The notes under the pieces are model-generated. The model was not told the DNA's origin and did no database searches. It saw nothing but the letters and a program-made list of their open reading frames with translations. From JAGGTJ01 sp964457545 (GTDB taxonomy: Bacteria > Desulfobacterota > DSM-4660 > Desulfatiglandales > Desulfatiglandaceae), in assembly GCA_964457545.1 (NCBI GenBank), contig CAYWEN010000003.1, positions 33,356 to 97,355 on the forward strand: 64,000 nt of DNA. Direction: 5' to 3'. Positions 16,375-26,136 of the stretch are shown here, one piece after another. The translations under genes were made by a program, and so were the position numbers. Each line of letters starts with the position of its first letter. Position 1 is the first letter of the stretch.

Positions 16375-17760
16375 ATGGTCAAAGGTGACATATCGAAAAA
16401 AAAGGCTAAATCAGCATATGTCTGCCAAAAATGTGGTTATCAGACACCTAAATGGATGGGACGTTGTCCGGAGTGTGGCCAGTGGGGCAGTGTAATAGAG
16501 GAGATTTGCAATTATGCCTCGGATCCAGGGAAAAACAGGGCCTTTTCTATGACGGTGCCTACGTTGGTGGGAGAAATCCCCATGAAGCCGGAAATGAGGC
16601 TGGGGACTGGCCTGAAGGAATTGGACCGTACTCTTGGGGGAGGAATTGTGCCCGGAGCAGTAGTGCTTATTGGAGGTGCTCCAGGCATAGGGAAATCCAC
16701 GCTTGTCCTGCAGGTCCTTGACAAACTGGCTGATCAGGGCTGTACAAGTCTGTATGTCTCCGGCGAGGAATCTCCGCAGCAGATCAAATTCAGGGCGGAC
16801 AGACTGGCAATAAGGTCGAACGGCTTTTATGTTACTACGGGTACCTGTATTGAGGATCTGTTTGATGAGGTGGAAAAACTGAAGCCGGATCTCCTTGTTG
16901 TTGATTCCGTTCAGACTGTTTATTCCGATGAAGTAAGTTCGGTTCCTGGCAGTGTAAGTCAGGTCCGGGAGGTAACTTCCAGGCTGATTTCGGTTGCAAA
17001 ACAGTCTTCCATGCCGGTCTTTCTGACAGGTCATATAACAAAAGAGGGGGTTATTGCAGGGCCCAAGGTGCTTGAGCATCTTGTTGATACCGTCCTGTAC
17101 TTTGAGGGAGACAGGGGCCATTCTTTCAGGATACTTAGAGCAGTAAAAAACAGATATGGTCCAACCAATGAGATAGGTGTGTTTGAAATGAAGAATGCGG
17201 GTCTTGCAGAGGTGCTCAATCCGTCCCGTATCTTTCTTGAAGAAAGGCCCTATGATGTGCCCGGTTCTGTAGTGATCCCATGCCTTGAGGGCACAAGGCC
17301 TGTGCTTTTGGAAATCCAGGCCCTTGTGGGTGACAGTCCGTTTGGTATGCCCAGGAGGACAGCAGTTGGTGTAGACCATAACCGTCTTTCACTTTTGATC
17401 GCAATACTCGGCAAACGGCTTGGTATGGAATTGGGAGATCAGGATATATTTGTAAATGTGGCAGGTGGTCTCAGGGTGGAAGAACCTGCGTCTGATCTTG
17501 CCGTTATTTCTGCTATAATGTCCTGTTTTTTAAATCTTCCGATAGATAAACGTGTTGTTGTGTTTGGAGAAATAGGTCTGGCAGGTGAAATACGCAGTGT
17601 CAGCCAGCCGGAACTCAGGATCCATGAGGCTCAGAAGCTCGGTTTTTCAAGATGTCTGCTCCCTCCCGGCAACCTGGAAGGGGCGAGCATGAAACACAGG
17701 GGCATAAGGCTTGAGCCTGTTAAATCTCTTCATGACCTTCAGGAACAGCTTTTTTCCTGA
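16375..17760 (+). CDS. radA: DNA repair protein RadA
   Basis: RecA-related ATPase that helps branch migration in recombinational repair. From the ATG at 16375 it has 461 aa. A TTG eight codons earlier is also possible. Domains in order: N-terminal C4 zinc finger (YVCQKCGYQ ... GRCPECGQW), RecA-like ATPase with Walker A GGAPGIGKST and Walker B LLVVDSVQTV, the RadA-specific KNRYGPTNEIGVF motif, and a C-terminal Lon-protease-like domain (NVAGGLRVEEPASDLAV). The last 41 bp overlap the 3' end of the convergent Fe-S oxidase gene. Confidence 0.96.
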   Translation: MVKGDISKKKAKSAYVCQKCGYQTPKWMGRCPECGQWGSVIEEICNYASDPGKNRAFSMTVPTLVGEIPMKPEMRLGTGLKELDRTLGGGIVPGAVVLIGGAPGIGKSTLVLQVLDKLADQGCTSLYVSGEESPQQIKFRADRLAIRSNGFYVTTGTCIEDLFDEVEKLKPDLLVVDSVQTVYSDEVSSVPGSVSQVREVTSRLISVAKQSSMPVFLTGHITKEGVIAGPKVLEHLVDTVLYFEGDRGHSFRILRAVKNRYGPTNEIGVFEMKNAGLAEVLNPSRIFLEERPYDVPGSVVIPCLEGTRPVLLEIQALVGDSPFGMPRRTAVGVDHNRLSLLIAILGKRLGMELGDQDIFVNVAGGLRVEEPASDLAVISAIMSCFLNLPIDKRVVVFGEIGLAGEIRSVSQPELRIHEAQKLGFSRCLLPPGNLEGASMKHRGIRLEPVKSLHDLQEQLFS

Positions 17761-19015
17761 TTGAAAATCTTTGATTATGCAGCAGTTCGCTTATATGCAA
17801 TACGTTTATGCCCATATCATAACGACGTGCGCCATCTGTTAGTTGCATCATACACCCCGGACAGGATGTAACTACGGCCTGTGCCCCGCTGTTCTGTATG
17901 GCATTCATTTTCTTTTTCTGTATGGCCAGGCTTTCCTTCCTGTGGGTTATTCCGAATGATCCGCCAAGCCCACAGCATGTGTCTGCGCCATCCATTTCTA
18001 TGTATTCTATTCCTTTGATCTGTTTTAAAATGGCACGTGGTTGATTTATGATTCCCTGATTCCATCTCAGGTGACATGGATCATGATATGTGACTGTTAT
18101 CTTTTCCTTGTATGAATGTTCCGGTGCAATTCCCTGATTGTAAAAAAACTCGGAAAAATCGTATGTATGTGCAGAAACCTTTTTTGCCTTTTCTTGAAAC
18201 AGGGAATTTTCGGGGAACCAGTTTGGATAGTCTTTGAGGGCAGAGGTGCAGGTGGCACACCCGCTTACAATGTAGTCAAAGTCTTTAAGGATCTCTATGT
18301 TCTGTTTTGCCATGGACCTTGCCGTATATACATCTCCTGCATTATGCACTGCCATACCGCAGCATGAAAGTCCACGGGGATATACCACCATGAACCCGGC
18401 GTTTACCATGACTTCAACGGTTTTGAGTCCAATATCTGCAAAAAAGAACTCAAAGGCACAGCCCGGAAAAAAGGCGACTCCCCCTTTTGGCCTGTCTCCT
18501 TTTCGGGGAAATGTTCTTTCCTGGAGGGACCTTGACAGAAACGGGTCAGACAGGGGGGGCACATAAAAGCCCTTTGAAAAAGATGAATATATGTCTGCGA
18601 GATGACGAACCGGAATGGCTTTTTTATTGAACAGGCCATTCAGGCGGGATACTGTGTTCAGAATTCTTGCCATAAAAGAACGGTGTTTGAGGACGCCTTG
18701 ATATGCCAACCGCTGAATCAATGGAAGGCCATGTTGTTTTACTGCCTTTTCCCTTGATTTAAGGGTGATTGCTGTTGAAGGGACACCTGCAGGACATATC
18801 TGTTCACAGCGGTGGCACAGGATGCAAAAAGAGAGAGCCTCCCTGAAGGATTTGTCCGGTGAAATTATGCCTTTCTCTGCCCAGTTGACAAGGGTGTTTC
18901 TGCCTCTTGCTACATGGCTTTCAATCCGGTCAGCCTTGTACACCGGGCAGACTGACATACAAAAACCACACTTCATACAGAGTTCCGGGTTGTTTTCTGT
19001 GCATGGCTTTGCCAT
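17720..19015 (-). CDS. Glycolate/lactate oxidase-type iron-sulfur subunit (GlcF-like)
   Basis: Electron-accepting partner of the FAD subunit encoded just upstream. 431 aa. Two [4Fe-4S] ferredoxin motifs near the N-terminus (CMKCGFCMSVCPVY and CILCHRCEQICPAG) are followed by two complete CCG domains. The first runs FFPGCAFEFFF ... LSCCGMAVH ... GCATC, the second YHDPCHLRWNQ ... DTCCGLGGSFG ... SCPGC. No membrane helix. It starts three bases after the FAD gene stop, forming a two-gene unit that probably oxidises a 2-hydroxyacid such as lactate or glycolate. The exact substrate is not readable. Confidence 0.88.
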   Translation of the reverse strand: MAKPCTENNPELCMKCGFCMSVCPVYKADRIESHVARGRNTLVNWAEKGIISPDKSFREALSFCILCHRCEQICPAGVPSTAITLKSREKAVKQHGLPLIQRLAYQGVLKHRSFMARILNTVSRLNGLFNKKAIPVRHLADIYSSFSKGFYVPPLSDPFLSRSLQERTFPRKGDRPKGGVAFFPGCAFEFFFADIGLKTVEVMVNAGFMVVYPRGLSCCGMAVHNAGDVYTARSMAKQNIEILKDFDYIVSGCATCTSALKDYPNWFPENSLFQEKAKKVSAHTYDFSEFFYNQGIAPEHSYKEKITVTYHDPCHLRWNQGIINQPRAILKQIKGIEYIEMDGADTCCGLGGSFGITHRKESLAIQKKKMNAIQNSGAQAVVTSCPGCMMQLTDGARRYDMGINVLHISELLHNQRFSIRKKAVPEGHEEI

Positions 19016-19018
19016 GTT

Positions 19019-20401
19019 CTACTCCCATATCTTGCCCGGGTTAAGTATCCCCTTTGGATCAAAGACCTGCTTTATTTTTTTGAGCAAATCTATTGCCTCG
19101 GGCGGCATGGCATCTTTAAGAAATTTTCTCTTTTCGGTCCCTATTCCATGCTCTCCTGAAATAGCTCCGCCAAGCTTTATTGCATGAGCAAAAATATCAT
19201 GCATGGCCTTCCGGGCAATGGCATAATGTTCAGTGTTGTTTTTGTCTGTGAGGATACTGGGATGCAGGTTTCCGTCTCCTGCATGCCCTATTATAACGAT
19301 GGTGAGGTCGTTTTTCTTTCCTGTCTCCCTTATTCTGGATATCATATCGGGTATTTTGTCTGTGGGAACAGTTACATCTTCTGCCATTACTGTAGGGGCA
19401 TGACTGAATATGGCAGAAAATCCGGAGCGCCTTGCCAACCAGAATTTATCGGCCTCATCCTTGTCTGCTGCCGGTCTTACCATATGTGCTCCTGAATTGA
19501 TGCATATATCCGCAACCTGTTTTGTTTCCTTTACAACAGCCTCCTGTATTCCGTCCAGTTCAAGCAGCAGGATTGCTTCTGCCTCAATAGGCAGGCCCAA
19601 GGGCATGGTCTCTTCAATGCGCCGGATAACCCAGTTGTCCATGAGCTCCATCTTTGCAGGCAGTGCCCCGGATGCCAGAATTTTCTGCACACCCTGGCCT
19701 GCTGTCACCACATCATCAAAGACTGCAAGAACTGTTTGCCTGTCAGGAGGCGTGGGCAGAACACGCAGTGTGAGGCCCGTAATAACAGCAAGAGTGCCTT
19801 CAGATCCGCAAATCAGTTGAGGCAGATCATATCCGGTTACGTTTTTGAGGGTGTTTCCCCCAAGACTGATTGCATCGCCAGATGCAAGAACTACTGTCAT
19901 GCCGAGGAGATAATGTTTGAAGACCCCGTATTTTACTGCGCATGGTCCTCCGGAATTTTCTGCTGCGCATCCACCTATGGTGGCGGCAAGAAAACTCTGC
20001 GGGTCAGGAGGGAAAAAGAGTCCATATTCGGCAAGGGCGATATTAAGATCGTTGAGAACGACACCAGGTTCTGCTGTTACAGTAAGGTTTGCCTTGTTTA
20101 TTTCAAGTATCCTGTTCATGCGGGTGGTACACATAACAATACCTCCTGAAGTCGGGACAGAACCGCCACTGACATTTGTTCCTGCCCCCCGTACGGTTAC
20201 AGGGATACATTCCCTGTTTGCCACCCGCATGATATCTGATGCCTGTTTTGTAGACACGGGAAAAACTACCACATCGGGCAAACCCTGACAGTCCGTGGTG
20301 GCATCAAAGGAATAGGAAGCCAGTTCTGAAGAGGTTGTCAGAATTCCATTTGCTCCTGCAATGGCTTTGAGTTCTCTGTATATGTCTTTGGGCAGGTTCA
20401 T
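19019..20401 (-). CDS. FAD-linked 2-hydroxyacid dehydrogenase (GlcD/D-LDH-like)
   Basis: 460 aa. FAD-binding PCMH-type domain (about 35-215) with VTVRGAGTNVSGGSVPTSGG, the FAD pyrophosphate loop AENSGGPCAVKYGVFKHYLL and GSEGTLAVITGLTLR. The FAD-oxidase C-terminal domain carries the conserved IGHAGDGNLHPSI and GAISGEHGIGTEKRKF motifs and ends FDPKGILNPGKIW. This is the GlcD/DLD family that oxidises D-lactate, glycolate or similar acids and passes electrons to the co-encoded CCG protein. First gene of the pair. The promoter would lie in the 20402-20957 gap. Confidence 0.9.
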   Translation of the reverse strand: MNLPKDIYRELKAIAGANGILTTSSELASYSFDATTDCQGLPDVVVFPVSTKQASDIMRVANRECIPVTVRGAGTNVSGGSVPTSGGIVMCTTRMNRILEINKANLTVTAEPGVVLNDLNIALAEYGLFFPPDPQSFLAATIGGCAAENSGGPCAVKYGVFKHYLLGMTVVLASGDAISLGGNTLKNVTGYDLPQLICGSEGTLAVITGLTLRVLPTPPDRQTVLAVFDDVVTAGQGVQKILASGALPAKMELMDNWVIRRIEETMPLGLPIEAEAILLLELDGIQEAVVKETKQVADICINSGAHMVRPAADKDEADKFWLARRSGFSAIFSHAPTVMAEDVTVPTDKIPDMISRIRETGKKNDLTIVIIGHAGDGNLHPSILTDKNNTEHYAIARKAMHDIFAHAIKLGGAISGEHGIGTEKRKFLKDAMPPEAIDLLKKIKQVFDPKGILNPGKIWE

Positions 20402-20957
20402 GTGTAATCTCCCAAGTGTTTTAACGAGGTCATTTGCAACCTGTATCTGTTCTGTGTTTTATGTGTAAATGACTTTTTTTGCAATCTTTGCCTCTGTCAT
20501 ACCCTGCATGGCAGACAGTCAGTCTGTATCTCTCGTTGCTGAAAGCAGAGATCCTGTTTCAGGCAGCCGGACCGGATAATAAATGTGGTGTCGGAAAGGA
20601 CATCATACAAATACAAGCTTATCATATCTGCAGTACAAAAGCATCCCCTGACGTTGATTGTATGCCCTGCAAGAAAATATTCCGTATCAAGGCCTGTCAG
20701 CGATTTTTCTTGACATGTGTTCTGTTTTTTTTTAGATTGCAAAAGATTGGACAGATTCGTAACTAACTATTTTTTTAACAGTTTTGGTGTCTGTCCTGTC
20801 TGAACGGCAGACAGGCAAATAATCCTGCGGGCTGATTTCTGCGAGGTTCTGTGTTTTGCCGAAGGAGATGCAGATATTCTGGAAACAGTCCATCTTATGG
20901 AGAAAAACCAACTTACATTAATTTCTTGACAAACGAAGCAAACGAGGAAGGTATAAA
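20402..20957. other. Divergent gap between GlcD-like gene and SDR gene
   Basis: No gene supported. A perfect 8-bp stem CCTGTCTG (20795-20802) / CAGACAGG (20808-20815) with loop AACGG lies about 140 bp before the SDR start. It has no T-tract on the plus strand and could be an operator or leader hairpin. A similar CTGTCTG/CAGACAG pair occurs at 4350-4380. Confidence 0.35.
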
Positions 20958-21710
20958 ATGAGACTGAAAGACAAGGTTGCATTAGTGACAGGAAGCAGTC
21001 GTGGAGTAGGCAGGGCTGTTGCCATAGGTTTTGCAAAAGAGGGAGCAAAGGTAGTTGTCAATTATACCTCTAATGCAAAAGCTGCTGATGAAGTGGTGGA
21101 CAAGATAAAATCTCTCGGAAGTGATGCCGTTGCAGTAAAGGCCGATGTAGCAAAAAAGGCCAATGCAGAACTTTTGGTGAATTCTGCACTGGAAAATTTT
21201 GGAAGACTGGATGTACTTGTAAATAATGCCGGTTTTACCCGTCCTGCGCTGTTGCTGAAAATGACCGAAGAGCAATGGGATAAGGTTGTTGATATTCATA
21301 TGAAAGGTGCCTTTCTGTGTTCACAGGCGGCAGCCATGCATATGAAAGAACAGAAGAGCGGAAAGATAATCAATGTTACATCCGTGGCTGGTGTAGTAGG
21401 AACGGTCGGACAGGTTAATTACAGTGCTGCAAAGGGTGGAGTGATCAGTATGACGAAATCGATTGCAAGAGAACTTGCCCGTTACAATGTTTGCTGTAAT
21501 GCCATATCCCTTGGCATAGTGGCTACTGACATGACAGAAACAATACGTACGGATGACAAACTAAAAGATATTTATATGAACAGGATACTTTTGAAGCGTT
21601 TTGCCGAGGCGGAAGATATTGTTCCGGCATTTGTCTTTTTTGCATCAGATGAAAGCAATTACATTACTGCCCAACTGTTGTGTGTAGACGGTGGTTACGG
21701 AATGGTATAA
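20958..21710 (+). CDS. SDR-family oxidoreductase (FabG-like), probably 3-hydroxyacyl-CoA dehydrogenase of the aromatic pathway
   Basis: 250 aa, a classical short-chain dehydrogenase. TGSSRGVGRA (cofactor loop), NNAGF, catalytic Ser in SVAGVVGTVGQVNYSAAKGG with the YxxxK pair, and a C-terminal ITAQLLCVDGGYGMV. GAGGAAGG precedes the ATG. On sequence alone it could be a fatty-acid FabG. Its place immediately before the ring-dehydrogenase and ring-hydrolase genes, with no acyl-carrier gene near, suggests it handles a pathway hydroxyacyl-CoA such as 3-hydroxypimelyl-CoA. That role is inferred. Confidence 0.8.
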   Translation: MRLKDKVALVTGSSRGVGRAVAIGFAKEGAKVVVNYTSNAKAADEVVDKIKSLGSDAVAVKADVAKKANAELLVNSALENFGRLDVLVNNAGFTRPALLLKMTEEQWDKVVDIHMKGAFLCSQAAAMHMKEQKSGKIINVTSVAGVVGTVGQVNYSAAKGGVISMTKSIARELARYNVCCNAISLGIVATDMTETIRTDDKLKDIYMNRILLKRFAEAEDIVPAFVFFASDESNYITAQLLCVDGGYGMV

Positions 21711-21882
21711 ACTGCATATACCATGGACAGCTTGTGAAAGATCGAGTTGGCATGCAGATCTTTTTAATCCTGTCTGAACATTTCTTGCGACCGGATTATA
21801 CATGAATTGAGGGAGTAGAAGTCGTTAGATATTCACAATGTTAACCGGTTCTTATAAATAAAACTTTTCAGGAGGTATAAAA

Positions 21883-22992
21883 ATGGCAGGAGTTCCAGAT
21901 AAAATTCAAACATGGCAGATGGTTCAGCCTACTGTGCGTGACAGAAAGACCGGAGAGGTTGTTACCCCGGGCAAACTTGAAAAGACCGAGATCCCTGTTC
22001 CTGAACTGGGACCGGAAGATGTCCTTGTGGAAGTTGCAGGTTGCGGCGTATGCCATACAGACCTTGGTTATTTTTATGATGGTGTCCCGACAGTTTCAAA
22101 ACCCCCTCTTACCCTGGGTCATGAGATTTCCGGAACTGTGGTTGCAGGAGATCCTGCATGGATAGGAAAGGAAGTTATTATACCAGCAGTAATGCCTTGC
22201 CGTAAGTGCTATCTGTGCAAGACCGGACGTGGCAACCGTTGCCTCAACCAAAAAATGCCGGGAAACAGCATTGGCATCTATGGCGGTTTTTCAAGTCATA
22301 TACCTGTACCCAGTATTGATCTGTGTGAAGTGAAAGAACGTGGGGATTTCCCTCTTTCTCACCTTGCAGTAATTGCGGATGCTGCCACAACTCCTTTTCA
22401 GGCTGCAAAGAGGGGAGACCTCCAGCCTGGTGACAATGTGGTTATTGTTGGTATCGGTGGTGGCGTAGGTCAATATATGGGCCAGATAGCAAGGGCTCTT
22501 GGCGCATCAAACATAGTGGGAGTTGAATATGATGAAGCGAAGGTGGAGAGGGCTCTCCGTATCTGTGCTGATATGTGTATACTTTCCAAAGACAAGGATG
22601 CAAAGGCTGTTAACAATGAATTCAAGGCATACTGCAAGGAAAAAGGACTTCCTACTTACGGATGGAAGATATTCGAGGTTACAGGTGTAAAGGCTGCCCA
22701 GGAGATAGCTCTTACTTTGCTCAGCTTTACCAGCAGACTTGTTGTTGTAGGCTATGGTCTTGCAAAGGTGGATTTTATGATCAGCCGGCTTATGGCATTT
22801 GATGCAGAGATGGTTGGGACATGGGGATGTTTGCCTGAATATTATCCCACCGTTCTTGATATGGTTCTGAAGGGAAAAATCAATCTTGAAGAATTTGTCC
22901 AAACCCGTCCTATGAGTACTATTGTTGAGGCATTTGAAGAAGCCCATACCAATCCTCCTCTTCAGAGGATTGTTCTTGTCCCTGATTTTTAA
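21883..22992 (+). CDS. had: 6-hydroxycyclohex-1-ene-1-carbonyl-CoA dehydrogenase
   Basis: Oxidises 6-hydroxycyclohex-1-ene-carbonyl-CoA to the 6-oxo compound with NAD+ in anaerobic benzoyl-CoA degradation (Had/BamQ). 369 aa, the family length. Zinc alcohol dehydrogenase fold: catalytic zinc site GCGVCHTDLGYF with HEISG, structural zinc cysteines in MPCRKCYLCKTGRGNRC, and nucleotide loop VGIGGGVGQYMG. The N-terminus KIQTWQMVQPT matches characterised Had proteins as I recall them. AGGAGG stands upstream of the ATG. Followed by oah at 158 bp. Confidence 0.9.
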   Translation: MAGVPDKIQTWQMVQPTVRDRKTGEVVTPGKLEKTEIPVPELGPEDVLVEVAGCGVCHTDLGYFYDGVPTVSKPPLTLGHEISGTVVAGDPAWIGKEVIIPAVMPCRKCYLCKTGRGNRCLNQKMPGNSIGIYGGFSSHIPVPSIDLCEVKERGDFPLSHLAVIADAATTPFQAAKRGDLQPGDNVVIVGIGGGVGQYMGQIARALGASNIVGVEYDEAKVERALRICADMCILSKDKDAKAVNNEFKAYCKEKGLPTYGWKIFEVTGVKAAQEIALTLLSFTSRLVVVGYGLAKVDFMISRLMAFDAEMVGTWGCLPEYYPTVLDMVLKGKINLEEFVQTRPMSTIVEAFEEAHTNPPLQRIVLVPDF

Positions 22993-23150
22993 CCGGAACA
23001 TAAGGTATTTATGCAAGATAAAGATATCCTGCAGATTAAAACTTTGAAATGTTTCTTTCCACTCTGTGTGACCAGGGTGAAATTTAACAAATGATGGCAG
23101 GTATGACAGAAAAGACAAATTGTCGCAAAACATTTAAGGAGGAATAACTT

Positions 23151-24296
23151 ATGGCTTTAGACTGGATTCCAAGAGCTCCAAAGGATAAAAAAGTAAATCA
23201 TCAGATGTATGATGAGAAATATTTGCATAAATCTGAACCACCAAGAACGCTGTACGAAAAAAGGCCGTTGTTAAATCCCAAGGGTGAAGAGGTTCCTGAT
23301 CTATATGTTGCATGGATTACACTGGATAATGAAAAACAGTACAATTCTTATACCCTTGAAATGCTGCATGCCACTGCTGCTGCCTTTGACAAGGCATCCC
23401 ATGATCCAAGTGTTGTGTGTGTTATTTTTACTGGTGCAGGGACAAAGGCCTTTTGTACAGGCGGTAATGTTCCGGAATATTCCGAATATTATGTGATGAG
23501 ACCCATTGACTGTCAGGAATACATGTCTGTTTACTGGAGGGCATTTGATACTGTATGGACATCATCCAAACCCTTTATCCGCTGTTGTAACGGTATGAGC
23601 ATTGGTGGAGGCGAAGAGATTGGAGGGGTTTGCGACCTTACAATAGCCTCTGATTGTGCAACGTTCGGTCAGGTAGGGCCAAAACATGGGTCTACAGCCA
23701 TGGGTGGTGCATGCCAGTTCAAACCAGTTGAGATGACTATCCAGGATGCCATGTGGAATGCGGTATCATGTGAACAGTGGAGCGCATATACAATGCTGCG
23801 GAAGAATTACATCCACAAGGTAGTTCCTATCCTGAAGAAAGATGGTAAATTTATCCGTAATCCTGCTGTTATCACCGACAAATGGTTAGATAACGGAGAA
23901 ATTGTATACGGTGAGTTCAAGACCGGTGAAGAGGCCAAGGAAGCCAGGGCAATGGTAAAGGAATTGGAGCGTGATCGTTCCCTGCTTGATAAAACGTGTA
24001 TGGATATGGCATGGACCTTTGCCAATCTGATGCCGCAACAGGTGGCAATGTCTTTCCAGATGATACGGGCTACAAAGAAGACAGCCTGGGAAAGGACCAA
24101 GGCGGAGGTGATTATGTGGTGGGCAGCTAATGCGCAGGCATATGGTGAGCTTGATATGGGAATGACTGCCTTTAATACCAAAAACATAACAGGCACAAGT
24201 GATGTGGATATCATAAAATTGCGCCAGATGGTTGCCAACAGTCATCCGTACGATGAAGAGATGTTTGAGGCAGTCCTTGGAAAGCCAAAAAAATAG
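23151..24296 (+). CDS. oah: 6-oxocyclohex-1-ene-1-carbonyl-CoA hydrolase (ring-opening)
   Basis: Adds water twice to 6-oxocyclohexene-carbonyl-CoA and cleaves the ring to 3-hydroxypimelyl-CoA (Oah/BamA), the accepted marker enzyme for anaerobic aromatic degradation. 381 aa, crotonase fold longer than ordinary hydratases. The opening ALDWIPRAPKDKKVNHQMYD, the oxyanion segment TGAGTKAFCTGGNVPEYSEY and CCNGMSIGGGEEIGGVCDLT are characteristic. GGAGG precedes the ATG. A strong terminator follows, so had-oah may form one transcript. Confidence 0.93.
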   Translation: MALDWIPRAPKDKKVNHQMYDEKYLHKSEPPRTLYEKRPLLNPKGEEVPDLYVAWITLDNEKQYNSYTLEMLHATAAAFDKASHDPSVVCVIFTGAGTKAFCTGGNVPEYSEYYVMRPIDCQEYMSVYWRAFDTVWTSSKPFIRCCNGMSIGGGEEIGGVCDLTIASDCATFGQVGPKHGSTAMGGACQFKPVEMTIQDAMWNAVSCEQWSAYTMLRKNYIHKVVPILKKDGKFIRNPAVITDKWLDNGEIVYGEFKTGEEAKEARAMVKELERDRSLLDKTCMDMAWTFANLMPQQVAMSFQMIRATKKTAWERTKAEVIMWWAANAQAYGELDMGMTAFNTKNITGTSDVDIIKLRQMVANSHPYDEEMFEAVLGKPKK

Positions 24297-24308
24297 GATG
24301 AAAAACCA

Positions 24309-24346
24309 AACCTTACAGTACCTGAAACGGGTACTGTAAGGTTTTT
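24309..24346 (+). terminator. Rho-independent terminator after oah
   Basis: A perfect 14-bp stem AACCTTACAGTACC (24309-24322) / GGTACTGTAAGGTT (24330-24343) with a seven-base loop runs into TTTTT. It lies 12 bp past the oah stop, so dch is either made by readthrough or has its own promoter in the 24347-24688 spacer, where nothing else is evident. Confidence 0.88.
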
Positions 24347-24688
24347 GTCCCTGACGGGTTTTTGTTTAGAACCGGTTTGTTTTTATAATTTCAACGCCTG
24401 TCAGGAGCACAGTATCTGTTTGCATTCAAAGATATATGCAGATGTTGTATGGCATACGATAGCAGTTGTCTGTATCTGTCTTTTTTATTTGGTTTTTGTT
24501 TGTCACTGCAGATGCCTTGTTCAAGACCAACAATGATATGAGCAAAATGCCGTTTCAATGCATGGGTATCTTCTTTTCTGTAATCAGGAAACAGGTTGAA
24601 GGTATGATCTTATAAACAGGAAACTTGTCAAATGCCCATTGTCTGGTCACAAGTGAGTAATGTTAATGATAAGGAGGTATGAAAAAAC

Positions 24689-25456
24689 ATGAGTTATCAA
24701 TATATTAAGGCTGAAATCAAGGACGGTCTTGGTACCATTACCTTGAACCGCCCTCCAGTCAATGTTCTGAATATTGCAATGATGAGTGAAATTAATGAGG
24801 TCCTGAAGGCGTGGCAGAAAGAGAAGGACCTGAAAGTCCTGCTGTTTGATGCAGAGGGCAAGTGTTTTTCTGCGGGTGTTGATGTAGGGGAACACATGGG
24901 GGATATGGCCCCTAAAATGATTGAGACATTTCATGGCATGTTTCGCTTGATGAACGGATTTGAGATCCCTACAGTCGCTTCAGTTTACAGCTCATGTCTT
25001 GGTGGAGGCTGTGAACTTGCTATTTTTTGCGATATGGTGATTGCAGCAGAGAACACAAAATTGGGACAGCCAGAGGTTCAGGTAGGGGTCTTCCCTCCAA
25101 TTGCAGCCCAGATTATGCCACGTATTATAGGACGCAAGGCAGCTATGGAACTGATACTTTCCGGCAAGGTAATAGGCCCTGAAGATGCTTTGCAGATGGG
25201 GCTTGTTAACAAGGTTGTACCAAATGATAAGCTGGCCGCTGAAACTGATGATTTTGTAAAACCGTACCTCGGGCTTAGTGCTGAAGTGCTTAGACGGACT
25301 AAAAAGGCGATTATGGCAGGGCTACGTGATGACTTTGAAGAATCTCTCAAGGTTATAGAAGATATATATCTGAATGAGCTTATGGTAAGTGCTGATGCGC
25401 AGGAAGGTCTTAAATCCTTTTTGGAAAAAAGAAAACCTGTATGGCAGAACAAGTGA
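24689..25456 (+). CDS. dch: Cyclohexa-1,5-diene-1-carbonyl-CoA hydratase
   Basis: Hydrates the dienoyl-CoA produced by benzoyl-CoA reductase to 6-hydroxycyclohex-1-ene-carbonyl-CoA (Dch/BamR), the substrate of the dehydrogenase encoded upstream. 255 aa crotonase fold: ITLNRPPVNVLN, GKCFSAGVDVGEHM (oxyanion hole), SSCLGGGCELAIFCDM and GQPEVQVGVFPPIAA. The valine and proline pattern of the last segment differs from ordinary enoyl-CoA hydratases, which have Glu there. AAGGAGG lies 12 bases before the ATG. Confidence 0.9.
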   Translation: MSYQYIKAEIKDGLGTITLNRPPVNVLNIAMMSEINEVLKAWQKEKDLKVLLFDAEGKCFSAGVDVGEHMGDMAPKMIETFHGMFRLMNGFEIPTVASVYSSCLGGGCELAIFCDMVIAAENTKLGQPEVQVGVFPPIAAQIMPRIIGRKAAMELILSGKVIGPEDALQMGLVNKVVPNDKLAAETDDFVKPYLGLSAEVLRRTKKAIMAGLRDDFEESLKVIEDIYLNELMVSADAQEGLKSFLEKRKPVWQNK

Positions 25457-25477
25457 TCCTCAAACCTTTATAGAACC

Positions 25478-25571
25478 AAAAAGTCCCATTTACTATATTG
25501 CAGTATTGATTCGGAGATCTGATGATCTGCTTGATTTATACTGTAATATTGTAATATGAGACTTTTTTTAT
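25478..25571 (+). terminator. Long hairpin terminator after dch
   Basis: Left arm from about 25478 (AAAAAGTCCCATTTAC ... TTGCAGTAT) pairs with right arm ATACTGTAATATTGTAATAT ... GAGAC to about 25562 with few mismatches, then T7. About 30 bp of stem, unusually long, with the A-tract opposite the T-tract so it may act in both directions. Confidence 0.75.
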
Positions 25572-26136
25572 TTTTATGAGGTTTGGAGCAATATCCATGT
25601 TGTCCGGCGCTGGAGCTGGCCTATGTACAGGTCAATGCGGTTTTGATCTTGAAGGATCCTGCATGCTTCTGCAATTGGTTTTATCCATAAAATGCCTTTT
25701 TTATACAGTGGCCCTCTTGTGTAATATTCAGCCTTGTTCAGGTTTAAGTAAAACAAAGCTTGATTGCAGAAATATATTTATTGTATTTATGAGTACATTT
25801 TGAGTCTGGTGTGGAAAGCCGGGTAAATGGGGGTCAGAGGTTATGTGAATTCTACATGATATTTGCCTCAGCATGCGGCAGGATCGCTTGGGTGCTGTGC
25901 CTGTTGACTTGTATTTTTTTCTTTGGAGGGCATGGCCTTTTTTTTGCTTCCCTGAGCTGTCCGCAGGCCATTTTTATAGCTTTTTTTGTGAAAAGATTAA
26001 ACCTCAGGAGGCACCTAAGGTCATAATGTTCAGGGTTTGAAAACAGAAACTGTCACAACATTGTCATCTGTTCCTGCACACAGTTTTACAGGACGTGCAA
26101 GATGTTAAACGGATACCTAAAAAAGGTGTGTTTGTC
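25572..26136. other. Gap between dch and the decarboxylase beta-subunit gene
   Basis: No gene supported. 25680-25715 carries a left-arm fragment of repeat family B (GGTTTTATCCATAAAATGCC then CTTTTTTATAC). Short frames at 25811-26026 lack RBS and family likeness. Confidence 0.4.

Noticed and set aside
20934..20957. TTGACA ... TATAAA just before the SDR start as promoter
   Set aside because: The spacer is 20 bp and the -10 would overlap the RBS and start codon. Coincidental.
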